From Limnochorda pilosa (lineage in GTDB: Bacteria; Bacillota; Limnochordia; Limnochordales; Limnochordaceae), in NCBI RefSeq assembly GCF_001544015.1, contig NZ_AP014924.1:2790001-2854000 (forward strand): a stretch of DNA of 64,000 nucleotides, in the 5' to 3' direction. Each line of letters begins with the position of its first letter. The stretch's first letter is position 1. A model generated the notes under the pieces. It saw only the letters and a list, made by a program, of their open reading frames with translations. It made no database searches and had not been told where the DNA came from. The position numbers were made by a program, and so were the translations under genes. Shown here piece after piece: positions 40,090-47,593 of this stretch.

Positions 40090-40749
40090 ATGCTCGTGCT
40101 TTCGTGGCTGAGACGTCCCTTCGGGCCGCGTCCCTTCGACGTGGTCGATCTCGCCCTCGAGGCGGCGGCCGAGGTGCCGGGATGCGTGATCTGCTCGGCG
40201 GCCCGCCGTGCCACCGAGCGCAGCTTCGACGCTCTCCTCTGGGAGCTCGTGAACGACCCGGCGGTCCGCGGGCGGATTCGGGAGGCCCTGGGATTCTGCC
40301 CCCGCCACACATGGGAGCTGGTTCGCGTCGAGCGCACGAGGACCCGGAACGTTCTGGGCAAGGCCATCCTCTTCGAGGACATCATCCGGCACGTATCCGT
40401 CCTGCTTCGGAACCCGCAGCCCAGGCGGGCCCTGACGACTCGCCCGCCCTGCCCTGCCTGCGTCGATGAGCGCGAGGCAGAGCGGACCTACCTGGAGCGC
40501 GTTCTGCAGCTCGCGCAGGAGGGCCTCTCGAGGCACGTCACTCCCCCGACGACCGGATCCCTTTGTTCCCGCCACCTAGCTGCAGCCGCGAAGGGCCAGC
40601 TCGCGGATGACCTGGCCGGCTTCATCGACAAGCAGCGGTGGGACGTCGCCACCCCCCTCACCCCTGCCGAGCGGGCGAGCGTGCGGGCGGCTGCCGGATT
40701 CCTGGGCGGTGAGTGCGTGGTGCTGGACGTGGAAGCAGCGGGCCCGTGA
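40090..40749 (+). CDS. DUF6062 family protein, first gene of the fluoride operon
   Basis: A 219-residue soluble protein with paired Cys/His motifs: GCVICSAARRATE (about 34), FCPRHTWEL (about 70), PPCPACVDEREAERTYLERV (about 120) and LCSRHLAAA (about 160). The two CxxC plus CxRH pairs look like two metal or thiol-redox sites in a helical protein. This fits the DUF6062 family, which has no assigned function. It is the first gene after the fluoride riboswitch and is followed by two crcB genes, so it is probably induced by fluoride. No signal peptide or membrane helix is seen. Confidence 0.8.
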   Translation: MLVLSWLRRPFGPRPFDVVDLALEAAAEVPGCVICSAARRATERSFDALLWELVNDPAVRGRIREALGFCPRHTWELVRVERTRTRNVLGKAILFEDIIRHVSVLLRNPQPRRALTTRPPCPACVDEREAERTYLERVLQLAQEGLSRHVTPPTTGSLCSRHLAAAAKGQLADDLAGFIDKQRWDVATPLTPAERASVRAAAGFLGGECVVLDVEAAGP

Positions 40750-40798
40750 CCGGAGCCCGCGTTGTGGAGGACGCTCTGCTTCAGGAGGTGGACGAGCG

Positions 40799-41254
40799 GT
40801 GTGGAAACGTGTGGGGGCGGTCGGCCTCGGAGGCGCCCTGGGAGGCATCCTCAGGCAGGCAAGCGCCACGGCCCTGAGTGCCCCAGGATCGGTGCTTCCC
40901 TGGGGGACGCTGCTTGTCAACGCCGTCGGCAGCCTGGCGCTGGGAGCCCTGATGGGGGCGGTCCTCGAAGCCGGCTGGCCGCGCCCCGGCTGGCGGGAGT
41001 TCTGGACCGTGGGGCTCCTGGGCTCTCTCACCACCTACTCCACCCTGGCGGTAGAGACGCTGCGGGTCGGGGCGAGCTCGCCTATCCTCGGCGGTCTCAA
41101 CCTGGGGGGCAACCTGCTCCTTGGCCTGGCGGCGGCCTGGATCGGTCTCAGCGGCGGGAGGAACCTCGCCCTGCGCGTGCGCCACGCCCGGGGCGTGCCA
41201 AGGCCCGAGGAACTCCGAACCGGAGCGCGGTCCGCCCGGGAGGTCGCTGAATGA
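40799..41254 (+). CDS. crcB: Fluoride channel subunit CrcB/Fluc (first of two)
   Basis: Fluc proteins are small dual-topology fluoride channels; paired genes make a heterodimer. The 151 residues have four membrane helices with GTLLVNAVGSLALGALMG and GLLGSLTTYSTLAVE, the sodium-site and Phe-box regions of the family, here with Tyr and Leu in place of the common TTFSTF. A 30-residue charged tail extends beyond the last helix. The GTG at 40799 follows AGGAGGTG. Its stop overlaps the ATG of the second crcB. Confidence 0.93.
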   Translation: MWKRVGAVGLGGALGGILRQASATALSAPGSVLPWGTLLVNAVGSLALGALMGAVLEAGWPRPGWREFWTVGLLGSLTTYSTLAVETLRVGASSPILGGLNLGGNLLLGLAAAWIGLSGGRNLALRVRHARGVPRPEELRTGARSAREVAE

Positions 41255-41619
41255 ACCTCCGGACGCTCCTGCTGGTGGCCGTGGGGGCCGCTGCCGGCGC
41301 CCTGGCCCGCTACGCGCTGGGCGGCCTGGCGGCGCGGCGCGTCTCGAGCCGAATGCCCCTGGGAACCCTGCTGGTCAACGGCGCGGGCGGCTTCGTGGCG
41401 GGCTGGCTTGGAAGCAGCGCCTTCGTCGCGTCGCCCGCGATCGCTTCCCTGTTGGTGACGGGCTTCTGCGGGGGGCTCACCACCTTCTCCACCTTTGCGT
41501 ATGAAACCGTCATCCGATTCGTCGAGGGCTCGCGCGAGGAGGCGTGGGCCAACGTCATGTGGAACGTGATGCTGACGGTCGGGGCCGCGGCCCTGGGGGG
41601 CTACCTGGCCCGGACCTGA
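41251..41619 (+). CDS. crcB: Fluoride channel subunit CrcB/Fluc (second of two)
   Basis: The partner subunit, 122 residues: AAGALARYALGG at the N-terminus, GTLLVNGAGGFVAGWLG and the canonical GFCGGLTTFSTFAYE with both Phe-box phenylalanine positions. Four membrane helices. The ATG overlaps the first crcB stop (ATGA), so the two subunits are made in a coupled manner. This copy keeps the standard motif while the first deviates, consistent with an obligate pair. Confidence 0.95.
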   Translation: MNLRTLLLVAVGAAAGALARYALGGLAARRVSSRMPLGTLLVNGAGGFVAGWLGSSAFVASPAIASLLVTGFCGGLTTFSTFAYETVIRFVEGSREEAWANVMWNVMLTVGAAALGGYLART

Positions 41620-41652
41620 GCGGAGCGGGTGGCAGGGACGGGGGTGGAACCG

Positions 41653-42009
41653 ATGAAACGCCGCGCGCGAGGCAGGATCTTGCGCATCTACGTGGGTGAG
41701 TCCGACACCTGGCAAGGGGAACCGCTCTACCACGCCCTGGTGATGGCGGTCCGGCGGGAGGGCGGCGCCGGGGCCACCGTCTACCGGGGCATCGAGGGGT
41801 TCGGCGCCCACAGCACCGTCCACACCGCCCGGGTGCTCCGGCTCTCGGAGGACCTGCCCGTGGTGGTGGAGGTGGTCGACTCGGCGGAAAGGATCGAGCG
41901 GCTCGCCCGGATCCTCGAGCCCATGGTCTCCGAAGGCCTCATGGTGATCGTGGAGGACGTGCAGACCATCACCTTCTCGCGGGGCGGCCCCGAACCCACC
42001 GCGGGGTGA
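41653..42009 (+). CDS. DUF190 protein of the fluoride operon
   Basis: A 118-residue ferredoxin-like-fold protein of the DUF190 family, long known as a neighbour of crcB. Visible are RIYVGESDTWQGEPLYHAL, GATVYRGIEGFG, LPVVVEVVDSAERI and GLMVIVEDVQ, the family pattern. It lies 33 bp after the second crcB and is probably in the same riboswitch-controlled transcript. A GTG eight codons upstream is an alternative start. Its biochemical role in fluoride resistance is not established. Confidence 0.9.
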   Translation: MKRRARGRILRIYVGESDTWQGEPLYHALVMAVRREGGAGATVYRGIEGFGAHSTVHTARVLRLSEDLPVVVEVVDSAERIERLARILEPMVSEGLMVIVEDVQTITFSRGGPEPTAG

Positions 42010-42042
42010 CGCGATCAAGACACCCTCACGCGACGAAGGCAT

Positions 42043-42846
42043 CTACTCGCCACGGCTACGTTGCAGTTCCGGAATGAGTGCGTCTTCGTCATTGAACAGC
42101 CTGCGATACGACAGTCCTACCATCAAGAGGCAGCCAATGGCCACAGCCGCCGCGATCATGAACATCACCACGATCTGGTACCTCACCGCTTGATGAGGAT
42201 CCGCACCTCCTAGAATCTGTCCCGTCATCATGCCCGGCAGGCTGACCAACCCGACCACCATAAGGGAATTGATCGTCGGAGTCATGCCCGCACGAATTGC
42301 TTCTTTCACGTGCCGGCGCACCGCCTCCCATGGTTTGGCCCCAAATGCAAGGAGTTGCTCTACCTCGCCCGCATGTGCCCTGGCGGTACTGTATAGCCTT
42401 TCCAATGAGAGAGCGATGCCGTTCATGGAGTTGCCCAAGATCATGCCGAATATGGGGACGGCCACCCGTGCCGAGTACCAGGGATCTGGTCCGATGATCA
42501 GCCCGACGACGATCACGCCAACCAGGAAGGTACTTGCAAAGAGAGCCAAAAAGGCGAGAGCACGCGGGTACGCCGATCCGATCCCGGAGCGTTTCGTCGA
42601 GGCCCGAGAGGCGACCCACGTCATGAGAATGACAATCACCAGGATCAGCCAAACGTTGTTCAGGGCGAAGATGTACGTCAACGCGTAGCCAATCAGAGTC
42701 AGTTGCACGAAGGTGCGCACGGCTCCCCAAACCAAGGAACGCAAGAGACCGAGGCGAAGCGCGGCCGAGACACCCCCGGCCATCAGCAGGAGAAGGGCCG
42801 ACAGCGCCAGCTGCCAATCACTGATCGGCACCACACCCGAGTTCAC
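42043..42846 (-). CDS. fetB: Iron-export-type ABC permease FetB (UPF0014)
   Basis: A 267-residue membrane permease with about six to seven helices and family blocks GLLRSLVWGAVRTFVQLTLIG (in part), VPIFGMILGNSMNG, GAKPWEAVRRHVKEAIRAGMTP and GLVSLPGMMTGQILGG. FetAB of E. coli exports iron under oxidative stress. The GTG at 42846 follows GGAGAGGAGAG and overlaps the fetA 3' end by 29 bp. GC is clearly lower than in neighbours (33 of 60 at 42601-42660), suggesting recent transfer. Confidence 0.9.
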   Translation of the reverse strand: MNSGVVPISDWQLALSALLLLMAGGVSAALRLGLLRSLVWGAVRTFVQLTLIGYALTYIFALNNVWLILVIVILMTWVASRASTKRSGIGSAYPRALAFLALFASTFLVGVIVVGLIIGPDPWYSARVAVPIFGMILGNSMNGIALSLERLYSTARAHAGEVEQLLAFGAKPWEAVRRHVKEAIRAGMTPTINSLMVVGLVSLPGMMTGQILGGADPHQAVRYQIVVMFMIAAAVAIGCLLMVGLSYRRLFNDEDALIPELQRSRGE

Positions 42847-43507
42847 CAGCTCTCCTCTCCCTCCGTCCTGCCAGCTCCACGATCGTCGCTCGAGAGAAGC
42901 GTTCCGCGTCATCCGTGTGGGAGACCAACACCAGCCCACGTCCGGTCTCGCCGTTCACCCACCGGTCGAGGAGTGCCACGACGGCTTCCCGTGCTTCCGC
43001 GTCGAGCGCGCCCGTCGGTTCATCCAGAAGAAGTATCGACGGTCGTGCGAGAACGGCTCTCACGAGCGCCACGCGCGCCAACTCCCCACCCGAAAGCGTG
43101 CGTGCGTCCTGTGCCATCATGTTGGAGTCCAGGAGGACCGACTCCAACGTTTCGCGAGCAGTCTCTTCACTCGGTGGGGATTCTCCCCGGCGAATCCCCA
43201 GCGCGTAGGGGAGCATGATGTTTTCCAAGACGCTGCCTTGGAAGGCGACCGGTCGTTGGGCTACGTAGTGGACGTGCCGCCGCCACAGAGCAGGTGGCAC
43301 CTGATCCACGGGCTGCTGGCGAAGCCGTACGTCGCCGCTCTCGCGGCGTCTCAGTCGGGCCAAGACCCGGAGCAGCGTCGTCTTGCCGGAACCCGAGGGG
43401 CCTCGAACGAGCAAGAGGCCGCCCTCCGCCACCGCTCCGGACACGACGATTCGCCTGCCCCCGTCACTCAGTTCGTAGGTGAGATCCTTGAAGACAAGCA
43501 GATCCAT
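42818..43507 (-). CDS. fetA: Iron-export-type ABC ATPase FetA
   Basis: A 229-residue ABC ATPase: Walker A RGPSGSGKTT (about 35), Q-loop VAQRPVAF, signature LSGGELARVALVRA, Walker B ILLLDEPTGALD and switch His in LVSHTDD. It pairs with the overlapping FetB permease. Also could be called YbbL-like; the FetA reading comes from the permease family. Confidence 0.9.
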   Translation of the reverse strand: MDLLVFKDLTYELSDGGRRIVVSGAVAEGGLLLVRGPSGSGKTTLLRVLARLRRRESGDVRLRQQPVDQVPPALWRRHVHYVAQRPVAFQGSVLENIMLPYALGIRRGESPPSEETARETLESVLLDSNMMAQDARTLSGGELARVALVRAVLARPSILLLDEPTGALDAEAREAVVALLDRWVNGETGRGLVLVSHTDDAERFSRATIVELAGRRERRAGELGCGADQ

Positions 43508-43650
43508 TGACGTTCCTCGCCTTCCTGGCTACACCCGCGTTGCCCGTGCCTGGCCGCTCAGCAACCTGGTGAGGCGCCCCGCAACTGCTCCCGCCAGGAC
43601 CGACCGAGCCGCATTCAGCTTGAGGCGGAAGAGCGACACCACGGCACTCC

Positions 43651-43680
43651 GTTATAGCACGGGCCCGTGGCGTCGCGCAA
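43651..43680 (-). promoter_or_regulatory. Promoter for fetAB
   Basis: On the minus strand TTGCGC (43680-43675), 18 bp, TATAAC (43656-43651), leaving a ~145-base leader before fetA. The leader shows no structure I recognise. The 295-bp gap also carries the divergent promoter of the DUF4143 gene. Confidence 0.55.
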
Positions 43681-43767
43681 GAACGTGGCCAGTGCTGAGG
43701 GGGTGCTTGCCCATGCCCTGCCGAGCTTGGCCGCTCGGGCCGACCCCTGAGCTATCTCGCGTTTCAA

Positions 43768-43796
43768 TTGACAATCAGCCGGGAAGCGGCTAGGCT
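43768..43796 (+). promoter_or_regulatory. Promoter for the DUF4143 ATPase, close to its start codon
   Basis: TTGACA (43768-43773), 17 bp, TAGGCT (43791-43796). The ATG at 43803 is only six bases after the -10, at the expected transcription start, so the mRNA would be leaderless. Confidence 0.65.
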
Positions 43797-43802
43797 GAAG
43801 GC

Positions 43803-44972
43803 ATGATCCTTCCCCGGACCGCGGAACCGACCGTAAGACACCTGGCCCACGGCTACCCCGTGGTGGCCGTCACGGGACCCCGGCAGTCCGGAAAGACGAC
43901 GCTTGCCCGCCACGCCTTCCCGGAGAGGCCGTACGTCTCCCTGGAGGATCCGGACCAGCGGGAGTTCGCCATGGACGATCCCCGCGGGTTCCTCGCCCAG
44001 TATCCCGACGGCGCGATCCTGGACGAGGCGCAGCGCTGCCCCCAGCTCTTCTCGTATCTCCAGACCCGGGTGGACCACGATCCCCGCCCCGGACGCTTCA
44101 TCCTCACCGGATCCCAGCAGTTCCACCTCACCGAGGGGATCACTCAGAGCCTGGCCGGGAGGGTGGCCATGGTGGTGCTGCTCCCCTTCACCCTTGGCGA
44201 GCTGCAGGGAGCGGGGCGGGCCCCCTCCTCCCTGGAGGAGCTGCTCTTCGAGGGACTCTACCCGCCGGTCCATGACCGGCACCTCGACGCCCACGTGTGG
44301 TACACGAACTACGTGGGTACGTACGTCGAGCGCGACGTGCGCCTGATGGTGAACGTGCGCGACCTCACCACCTTCCAGCGGTTCGTCCGCCTCTGTGCCG
44401 GGCGCACGGGGCAGCTCCTCAACCTCTCGGCGTTGGCCGACGACGCAGGCATCGCCCACAACACCGCCCGGGCCTGGCTCTCGGTGCTCCAGGCAAGCTA
44501 CATCGTTCACCTCCTGCCGCCACACCACCAGAGCTTCAACAAGCGCCTGGTGAAGACCCCGAAGCTCTACTTCCTGGATCCAGGCCTTGCGGCGTGGCTC
44601 CTCGGCGTCCAGGAAGCGGCCCAGCTTGCCGCCCACCCCCTGCGGGGAGCCCTCTTCGAAACCTGGGTCCTTTCGGAGCTGCTGAAGGCGCGCTTCAACC
44701 GGGGGCTCGCCTCGAACCTCTTCTTCTGGAGAGACCGCAGCGGACACGAGGTGGACGTGCTCATCGAACGGGGCGACGCCCTGATCCCCGTGGAGGTCAA
44801 GCCCGGGCAGACCGTGAGCCGGGACGCCTTCGCGGCCCTCGAGCGCTGGCGCGCGCTCGCGGGCGACACTGCTGGACCGGGATGGCTGGTCTACGGCGGC
44901 GACCGGAGCCAGGAGCGGGGCGGCTTCCGGGTGCTGCCGTGGCGCGAGGTGGCCCAGGTGGGCGGGCCCTGA
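43803..44972 (+). CDS. AAA ATPase with DUF4143 domain
   Basis: A 389-residue protein: N-terminal AAA domain with Walker A VTGPRQSGKTTLAR (about 24), Walker B AILDEAQRCPQLF (about 75), sensor ILTGSQQF, then a DUF4143 region with a winged-helix-like part (ALADDAGIAHNTARAWLSVL) and a nuclease-like end (LFFWRDRSGHEVDVLIE, PVEVKPG), which resembles a PD-(D/E)xK core. Such proteins are widespread, frequently on mobile DNA, and their function is unclear. It is an isolated gene between fetAB and the SigY operon. Confidence 0.88.
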   Translation: MILPRTAEPTVRHLAHGYPVVAVTGPRQSGKTTLARHAFPERPYVSLEDPDQREFAMDDPRGFLAQYPDGAILDEAQRCPQLFSYLQTRVDHDPRPGRFILTGSQQFHLTEGITQSLAGRVAMVVLLPFTLGELQGAGRAPSSLEELLFEGLYPPVHDRHLDAHVWYTNYVGTYVERDVRLMVNVRDLTTFQRFVRLCAGRTGQLLNLSALADDAGIAHNTARAWLSVLQASYIVHLLPPHHQSFNKRLVKTPKLYFLDPGLAAWLLGVQEAAQLAAHPLRGALFETWVLSELLKARFNRGLASNLFFWRDRSGHEVDVLIERGDALIPVEVKPGQTVSRDAFAALERWRALAGDTAGPGWLVYGGDRSQERGGFRVLPWREVAQVGGP

Positions 44973-45040
44973 CGTCGGGGCCTACCTTGTCGGATGGACT
45001 CGCTCGCCCGTCGGTCCGGCCGGATTCCTTCCCCTCGTCG

Positions 45041-45066
45041 GCGAACGATGAAAGGTCACGAACGTT
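45041..45066 (+). promoter_or_regulatory. Possible SigY-type autoregulatory promoter
   Basis: CGAACG (45042-45047), 15 bp, CGTT (45063-45066), about 30 bp before the sigma gene. ECF promoters of the SigY kind combine a GAAC-type -35 with a CGT-type -10, and ECF factors often drive their own operon. Match is short, so this is a suggestion. Confidence 0.3.
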
Positions 45067-45095
45067 TTACCTCCGTGAGAGGGTGAAGCCGGGCG

Positions 45096-45635
45096 TTGGG
45101 GGAGCCGGAACGGATCCGCAGGGCACAGGCGGGCGACCGGGAGGCGCTGGGCGAGCTGCTGGCCGAGCACTATCCCCTGCTGATGGGCTACCTGACGAAG
45201 CTCACCCTCGACCGGGCCCTGGCCGAGGACCTCGCCCAGGAGACCATGCTGCGGGCGATCGTACACCTGAAGGGCTTCCAGCCCCGGGCTCGCCTCAGCA
45301 CGTGGCTCCTCACCATCGCGACGAACCTGGTACGGGACCAGCGCCGGAAGCGCGCTCGCCGCCCGCCGGAGTCCGAGCTGGAGGCAACGGTGCCCGATCC
45401 GGCTGGGAGCCCGGAGACGCAAGGCCTGGCGCGCCTCACGTACCGGGAGCTCCTGGAGATCCTCGGCGCGCTTCCCGAAGACCGGCGGATGATCTTCGTC
45501 TTGAAGCACTTCCACGGCAGGACCCACGCGGAGATCGGACAGATCGTGGGGTGCCCGGAGGGAACGGTGAAGTCCCGGTTGCACGAGAGCGTGGTACGGA
45601 TCCGCCGGGAGGTGGACAGGAGGGGCCTCAGATGA
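45096..45635 (+). CDS. sigY: ECF RNA polymerase sigma factor, SigY-like
   Basis: A 179-residue extracytoplasmic-function sigma factor. Region 2 (YLTKLTLDRALAEDLAQETMLRAI, in part, then RLSTWLLTIATNLVRDQRRKR) binds core polymerase and the -10; region 4 (LLEILGALPEDRRMIFVLKHF, HAEIGQIVGCPEGTVKSRLHE) contains the -35 helix-turn-helix. A TTG at 45096 is the likely start. The stop overlaps the next gene (ATGA), which carries a zinc-binding anti-sigma motif. Gene order sigma, anti-sigma-like, small YxlE-like membrane protein recalls the B. subtilis sigY operon. Confidence 0.88.
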   Translation: MGEPERIRRAQAGDREALGELLAEHYPLLMGYLTKLTLDRALAEDLAQETMLRAIVHLKGFQPRARLSTWLLTIATNLVRDQRRKRARRPPESELEATVPDPAGSPETQGLARLTYRELLEILGALPEDRRMIFVLKHFHGRTHAEIGQIVGCPEGTVKSRLHESVVRIRREVDRRGLR

Positions 45636-46081
45636 AGGAGCGCTGCCGGGAGGTTCAGGAAAGGCTTCTGGAGCTGTCGCCCGCGGAGCTTGCCTCCCGT
45701 CCGGACCTGGCTCGGCACCTGGAGGCCTGCCCGGAATGCCGGGATTTCTGGGGGGAGTGGGAGCACCTTGGCTCCGCCCTTCAGGCCGCCGACCTGGCGG
45801 AACCCGTCGACCGCGGCCGCATCGCCCTGGCCATGGCCCGGGCCGATGCCCGCGCGAACGAACGGAGGGAGGGCGACGAAGGCCGCCGCCCGCTCTCCCG
45901 CGACCTGGTCCCTTCCCTCCTGCTGGGCACCGCCATCCTTGGGCTCCAGGTGGGGTGCTGGAGCTTTTGGGGCCTGGTGGGCCTGGCAGGGCTTCAAGCG
46001 GTCTCGGCGCTCCTCCTGCCGCTGGCGGTGCTGGGCGCGGGCCGGAGCGACTTCGGACGAGCCGGGGGGGAGGACGCGTGA
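45632..46081 (+). CDS. Putative membrane anti-sigma factor with zinc-binding motif
   Basis: A 149-residue protein. The N-terminal cytoplasmic part has the anti-sigma zinc signature HLEACPECRDF (HxxxCxxC, about residue 30); two hydrophobic helices follow (about 98-135). Such proteins hold their cognate ECF sigma factor at the membrane. It overlaps the sigma gene by four bases and the next gene by four bases, a tightly coupled trio. Assignment as anti-sigma rests on motif and position. Confidence 0.75.
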   Translation: MKERCREVQERLLELSPAELASRPDLARHLEACPECRDFWGEWEHLGSALQAADLAEPVDRGRIALAMARADARANERREGDEGRRPLSRDLVPSLLLGTAILGLQVGCWSFWGLVGLAGLQAVSALLLPLAVLGAGRSDFGRAGGEDA

Positions 46082-46347
46082 ACCCGTGGCCGTGGGCGCT
46101 GGTCATCGCCCTGCTCGTCGGCCAGGCCACCTGGATCTTCCAGGACGCCCGGCGCCGGGGTGAGGCCGCCTGGCTCTGGGGCCCGCTGGGCCTGCTGAAC
46201 GTGCCCAGCTCCCTCATCGTCTATCTCCTGGTCACCCGCCGGCGGCAGAGGCCCTGCCCCGTCTGCGGCCGGCGAGCGCCCCGCGGCGCCCGCTACTGCC
46301 CGCATTGCGGGACGGCGCTGCGCGGCGAGGAGGCCACCGGGCCCTAG
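46078..46347 (+). CDS. YxlE-like membrane protein with zinc ribbon
   Basis: An 89-residue protein: two hydrophobic helices with WIFQDARRRGEAAWLWGPLG between them, the phospholipase-D-nuclease N-terminal pattern found in YxlE-type negative regulators of SigY, then a C-terminal zinc ribbon CPVCGRRAP ... YCPHCGTAL. The zinc ribbon fused to this helix pair is not present in B. subtilis YxlE. The GTG start overlaps the preceding stop. Probably modulates the sigma/anti-sigma pair. Confidence 0.65.
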   Translation: MNPWPWALVIALLVGQATWIFQDARRRGEAAWLWGPLGLLNVPSSLIVYLLVTRRRQRPCPVCGRRAPRGARYCPHCGTALRGEEATGP

Positions 46348-46395
46348 AGCTCGCCCCGGAACGCCCGACAAACGCTCCCTCACCTGCGTCTCCCA

Positions 46396-46431
46396 GGGCG
46401 CCCTGGAGACCGCGGGCGCCCTGGAGACCGC
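46396..46431. repeat. Two perfect tandem 18-bp repeats
   Basis: The unit GGGCGCCCTGGAGACCGC occurs twice head to tail in the 172-bp gap between the SigY operon and vapC, and part of it (GACCGC) recurs just after. The gap carries no gene I can support. It could be a decayed coding repeat or a protein-binding site. Confidence 0.7.
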
Positions 46432-46519
46432 CCGCGAGCGGGACCGCACTCGCTCCCTGAGCGCATGGAAGCACTCTACGAGGAACTTCGGGGCCCGGTG
46501 CCCATGCCCGCGTGACCCC

Positions 46520-46942
46520 TCACGACGGATCAGACAGGTTCTCGGAGGAACGGTCCATGAACTCCCGGGGGTTGGTGACCCCAACGCCTGGAAAGTGGGC
46601 CGGGTTGGACGTTGCGACGTCGAGCCCCAGGATCCGGGCCGCTGCGACCTGGAGCAGGTCGGGAAGGGCCACGGGCTTCCCGGCCCTCGCCTGATCGTAC
46701 CGCAACTCACCCGCGAGGCAGGCCGTCTCGAACGTGAGCGGCTGGAACTCGTACGCGCTCAGCTCCTCGCGGCGCCGGGCGCGCAGGTTCGGAGGCTCAC
46801 CGGCCAGAACCTCCGCCACCGTCACCGGCGAAAGCACCAAGCGGCTGCCCTGCTCTGCCTTGGCCTGCAGCCAGGCCACCGTTGCGGCGTCGCCGCGCAG
46901 CCAGTCGATCAGGACGGTGGTATCCAGCAGGTACCCGGTCAC
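46520..46942 (-). CDS. vapC: PIN-domain ribonuclease toxin VapC
   Basis: A 140-residue PIN-domain RNase. The acidic metal site is visible: LLDTTVLIDWL (Asp near residue 6), VTVAEVLAG (Glu), LPDLLQVAAA (Asp) and VATSNPAHF near the end. It starts at GTG 46942, overlapping the antitoxin stop (GTGA), as in coupled toxin-antitoxin pairs. The C-terminal Arg/Ser tail beyond the fold may be flexible. Confidence 0.88.
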   Translation of the reverse strand: MTGYLLDTTVLIDWLRGDAATVAWLQAKAEQGSRLVLSPVTVAEVLAGEPPNLRARRREELSAYEFQPLTFETACLAGELRYDQARAGKPVALPDLLQVAAARILGLDVATSNPAHFPGVGVTNPREFMDRSSENLSDPS

Positions 46943-47202
46943 GCGCCGGTCCCCTGATCCCATTCCTTCCGGCGCTCACGAACCCATGCGTCCGTTGCGT
47001 CGGCCGAACGCCACGCGGCGGGTTCCTCGGGGCTCAAGCTGCCCGCCGCTCCACGGATCACGGCCACCAACCGTCGCTTTCGAAGGTACTCCGCCAAAGC
47101 TTCCGTTACGATGGCGCTCCGCGACCGGTCCCCTGCTTCTCGGTCCAGCGCCTCGACGAGGCTCTTGTCCAGTCGCAGATGGACCAAGCGAGTATCACTC
47201 AT
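46939..47202 (-). CDS. vapB: Ribbon-helix-helix antitoxin (VapB-type)
   Basis: An 87-residue protein with an N-terminal ribbon-helix-helix DNA-binding fold (VHLRLDKSLVEALDREA, then RSAIVTEALAEYLRKRR) and a C-terminal toxin-binding tail rich in Trp and charged residues (AWRSADATDAWVRERRKEW). The ATG at 47202 has AGGTGA five bases upstream. It precedes and overlaps vapC, and the pair is probably autoregulated. Confidence 0.85.
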   Translation of the reverse strand: MSDTRLVHLRLDKSLVEALDREAGDRSRSAIVTEALAEYLRKRRLVAVIRGAAGSLSPEEPAAWRSADATDAWVRERRKEWDQGTGA

Positions 47203-47244
47203 GTGTATCACCTGATGCTATCATAGGAGGTCAGGCCACCACGG

Positions 47245-47415
47245 TCAAGGACCCGCGGGAAACGGCGCGCCTGTGGCCGGCCGAGAGGGCGCGCGGGTGG
47301 TGGCGCCCGCCAGGACGGTCCCCGCAGCGAAACCCAAGGCTCCCAGAAGGGCCGCCCAAAGGTACGGAAGGGCGGCGGGGCGCGCCCCACCCTCTACGCA
47401 AGAAGCCACCGGCAT
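47245..47415 (-). CDS. Possible small single-pass membrane protein
   Basis: A 56-residue frame beginning MPVASCVEGG with one hydrophobic helix (LWAALLGALGFAAGTVLAG, about 19-37) and a Pro/Ala-rich tail. GGAGTGG lies eight bases before the ATG. There is no family match I recognise, and GC-rich sequence yields such frames by chance, so this is tentative. It lies in the ~510-bp gap between vapB and pckA. Confidence 0.3.
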   Translation of the reverse strand: MPVASCVEGGARPAALPYLWAALLGALGFAAGTVLAGATTRAPSRPATGAPFPAGP

Positions 47416-47593
47416 GATCGCATCCACTCCGAGGCCGCGCCCGCACCGGCGCGGCGTATTCGTGCCTGTCCACCCACGATCATTGTAGCCGAGCCGCTGC
47501 CGGCACGCTCCGGTCAAGGGACGGGGCCGCATCCCCCCGGTGAGCCAGGGGGGACGCTGGTCAGGTGTCCAGCGTAGGGATCGCATGCGTCCC

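Noticed and set aside
39631-40575. Upstream in-frame extension of the C45-Omp85 gene
   Set aside because: It would run antisense through the fluoride riboswitch and DUF6062 gene. A GTG with GGAGGTGG at 39630 directly before a signal peptide is the better start.
37090-40749. A ~1,220-codon plus-strand frame joining antisense sequence to the DUF6062 gene
   Set aside because: Only its last 219 codons carry recognisable protein motifs; the rest is antisense to the C45-Omp85 gene and is interrupted by the fluoride promoter, aptamer and terminator.
42089-42817. A 242-codon frame offset from fetB on the same strand
   Set aside because: It overlaps the permease almost fully. The fetB frame has the membrane helices and UPF0014 motifs; the other has neither.
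47416-47593. A coding gene between vapB and pckA other than the tentative 56-residue frame
   Set aside because: Frames there are short, lack ribosome-binding sites and disagree with each other; only the palindrome at 47594 stands out.
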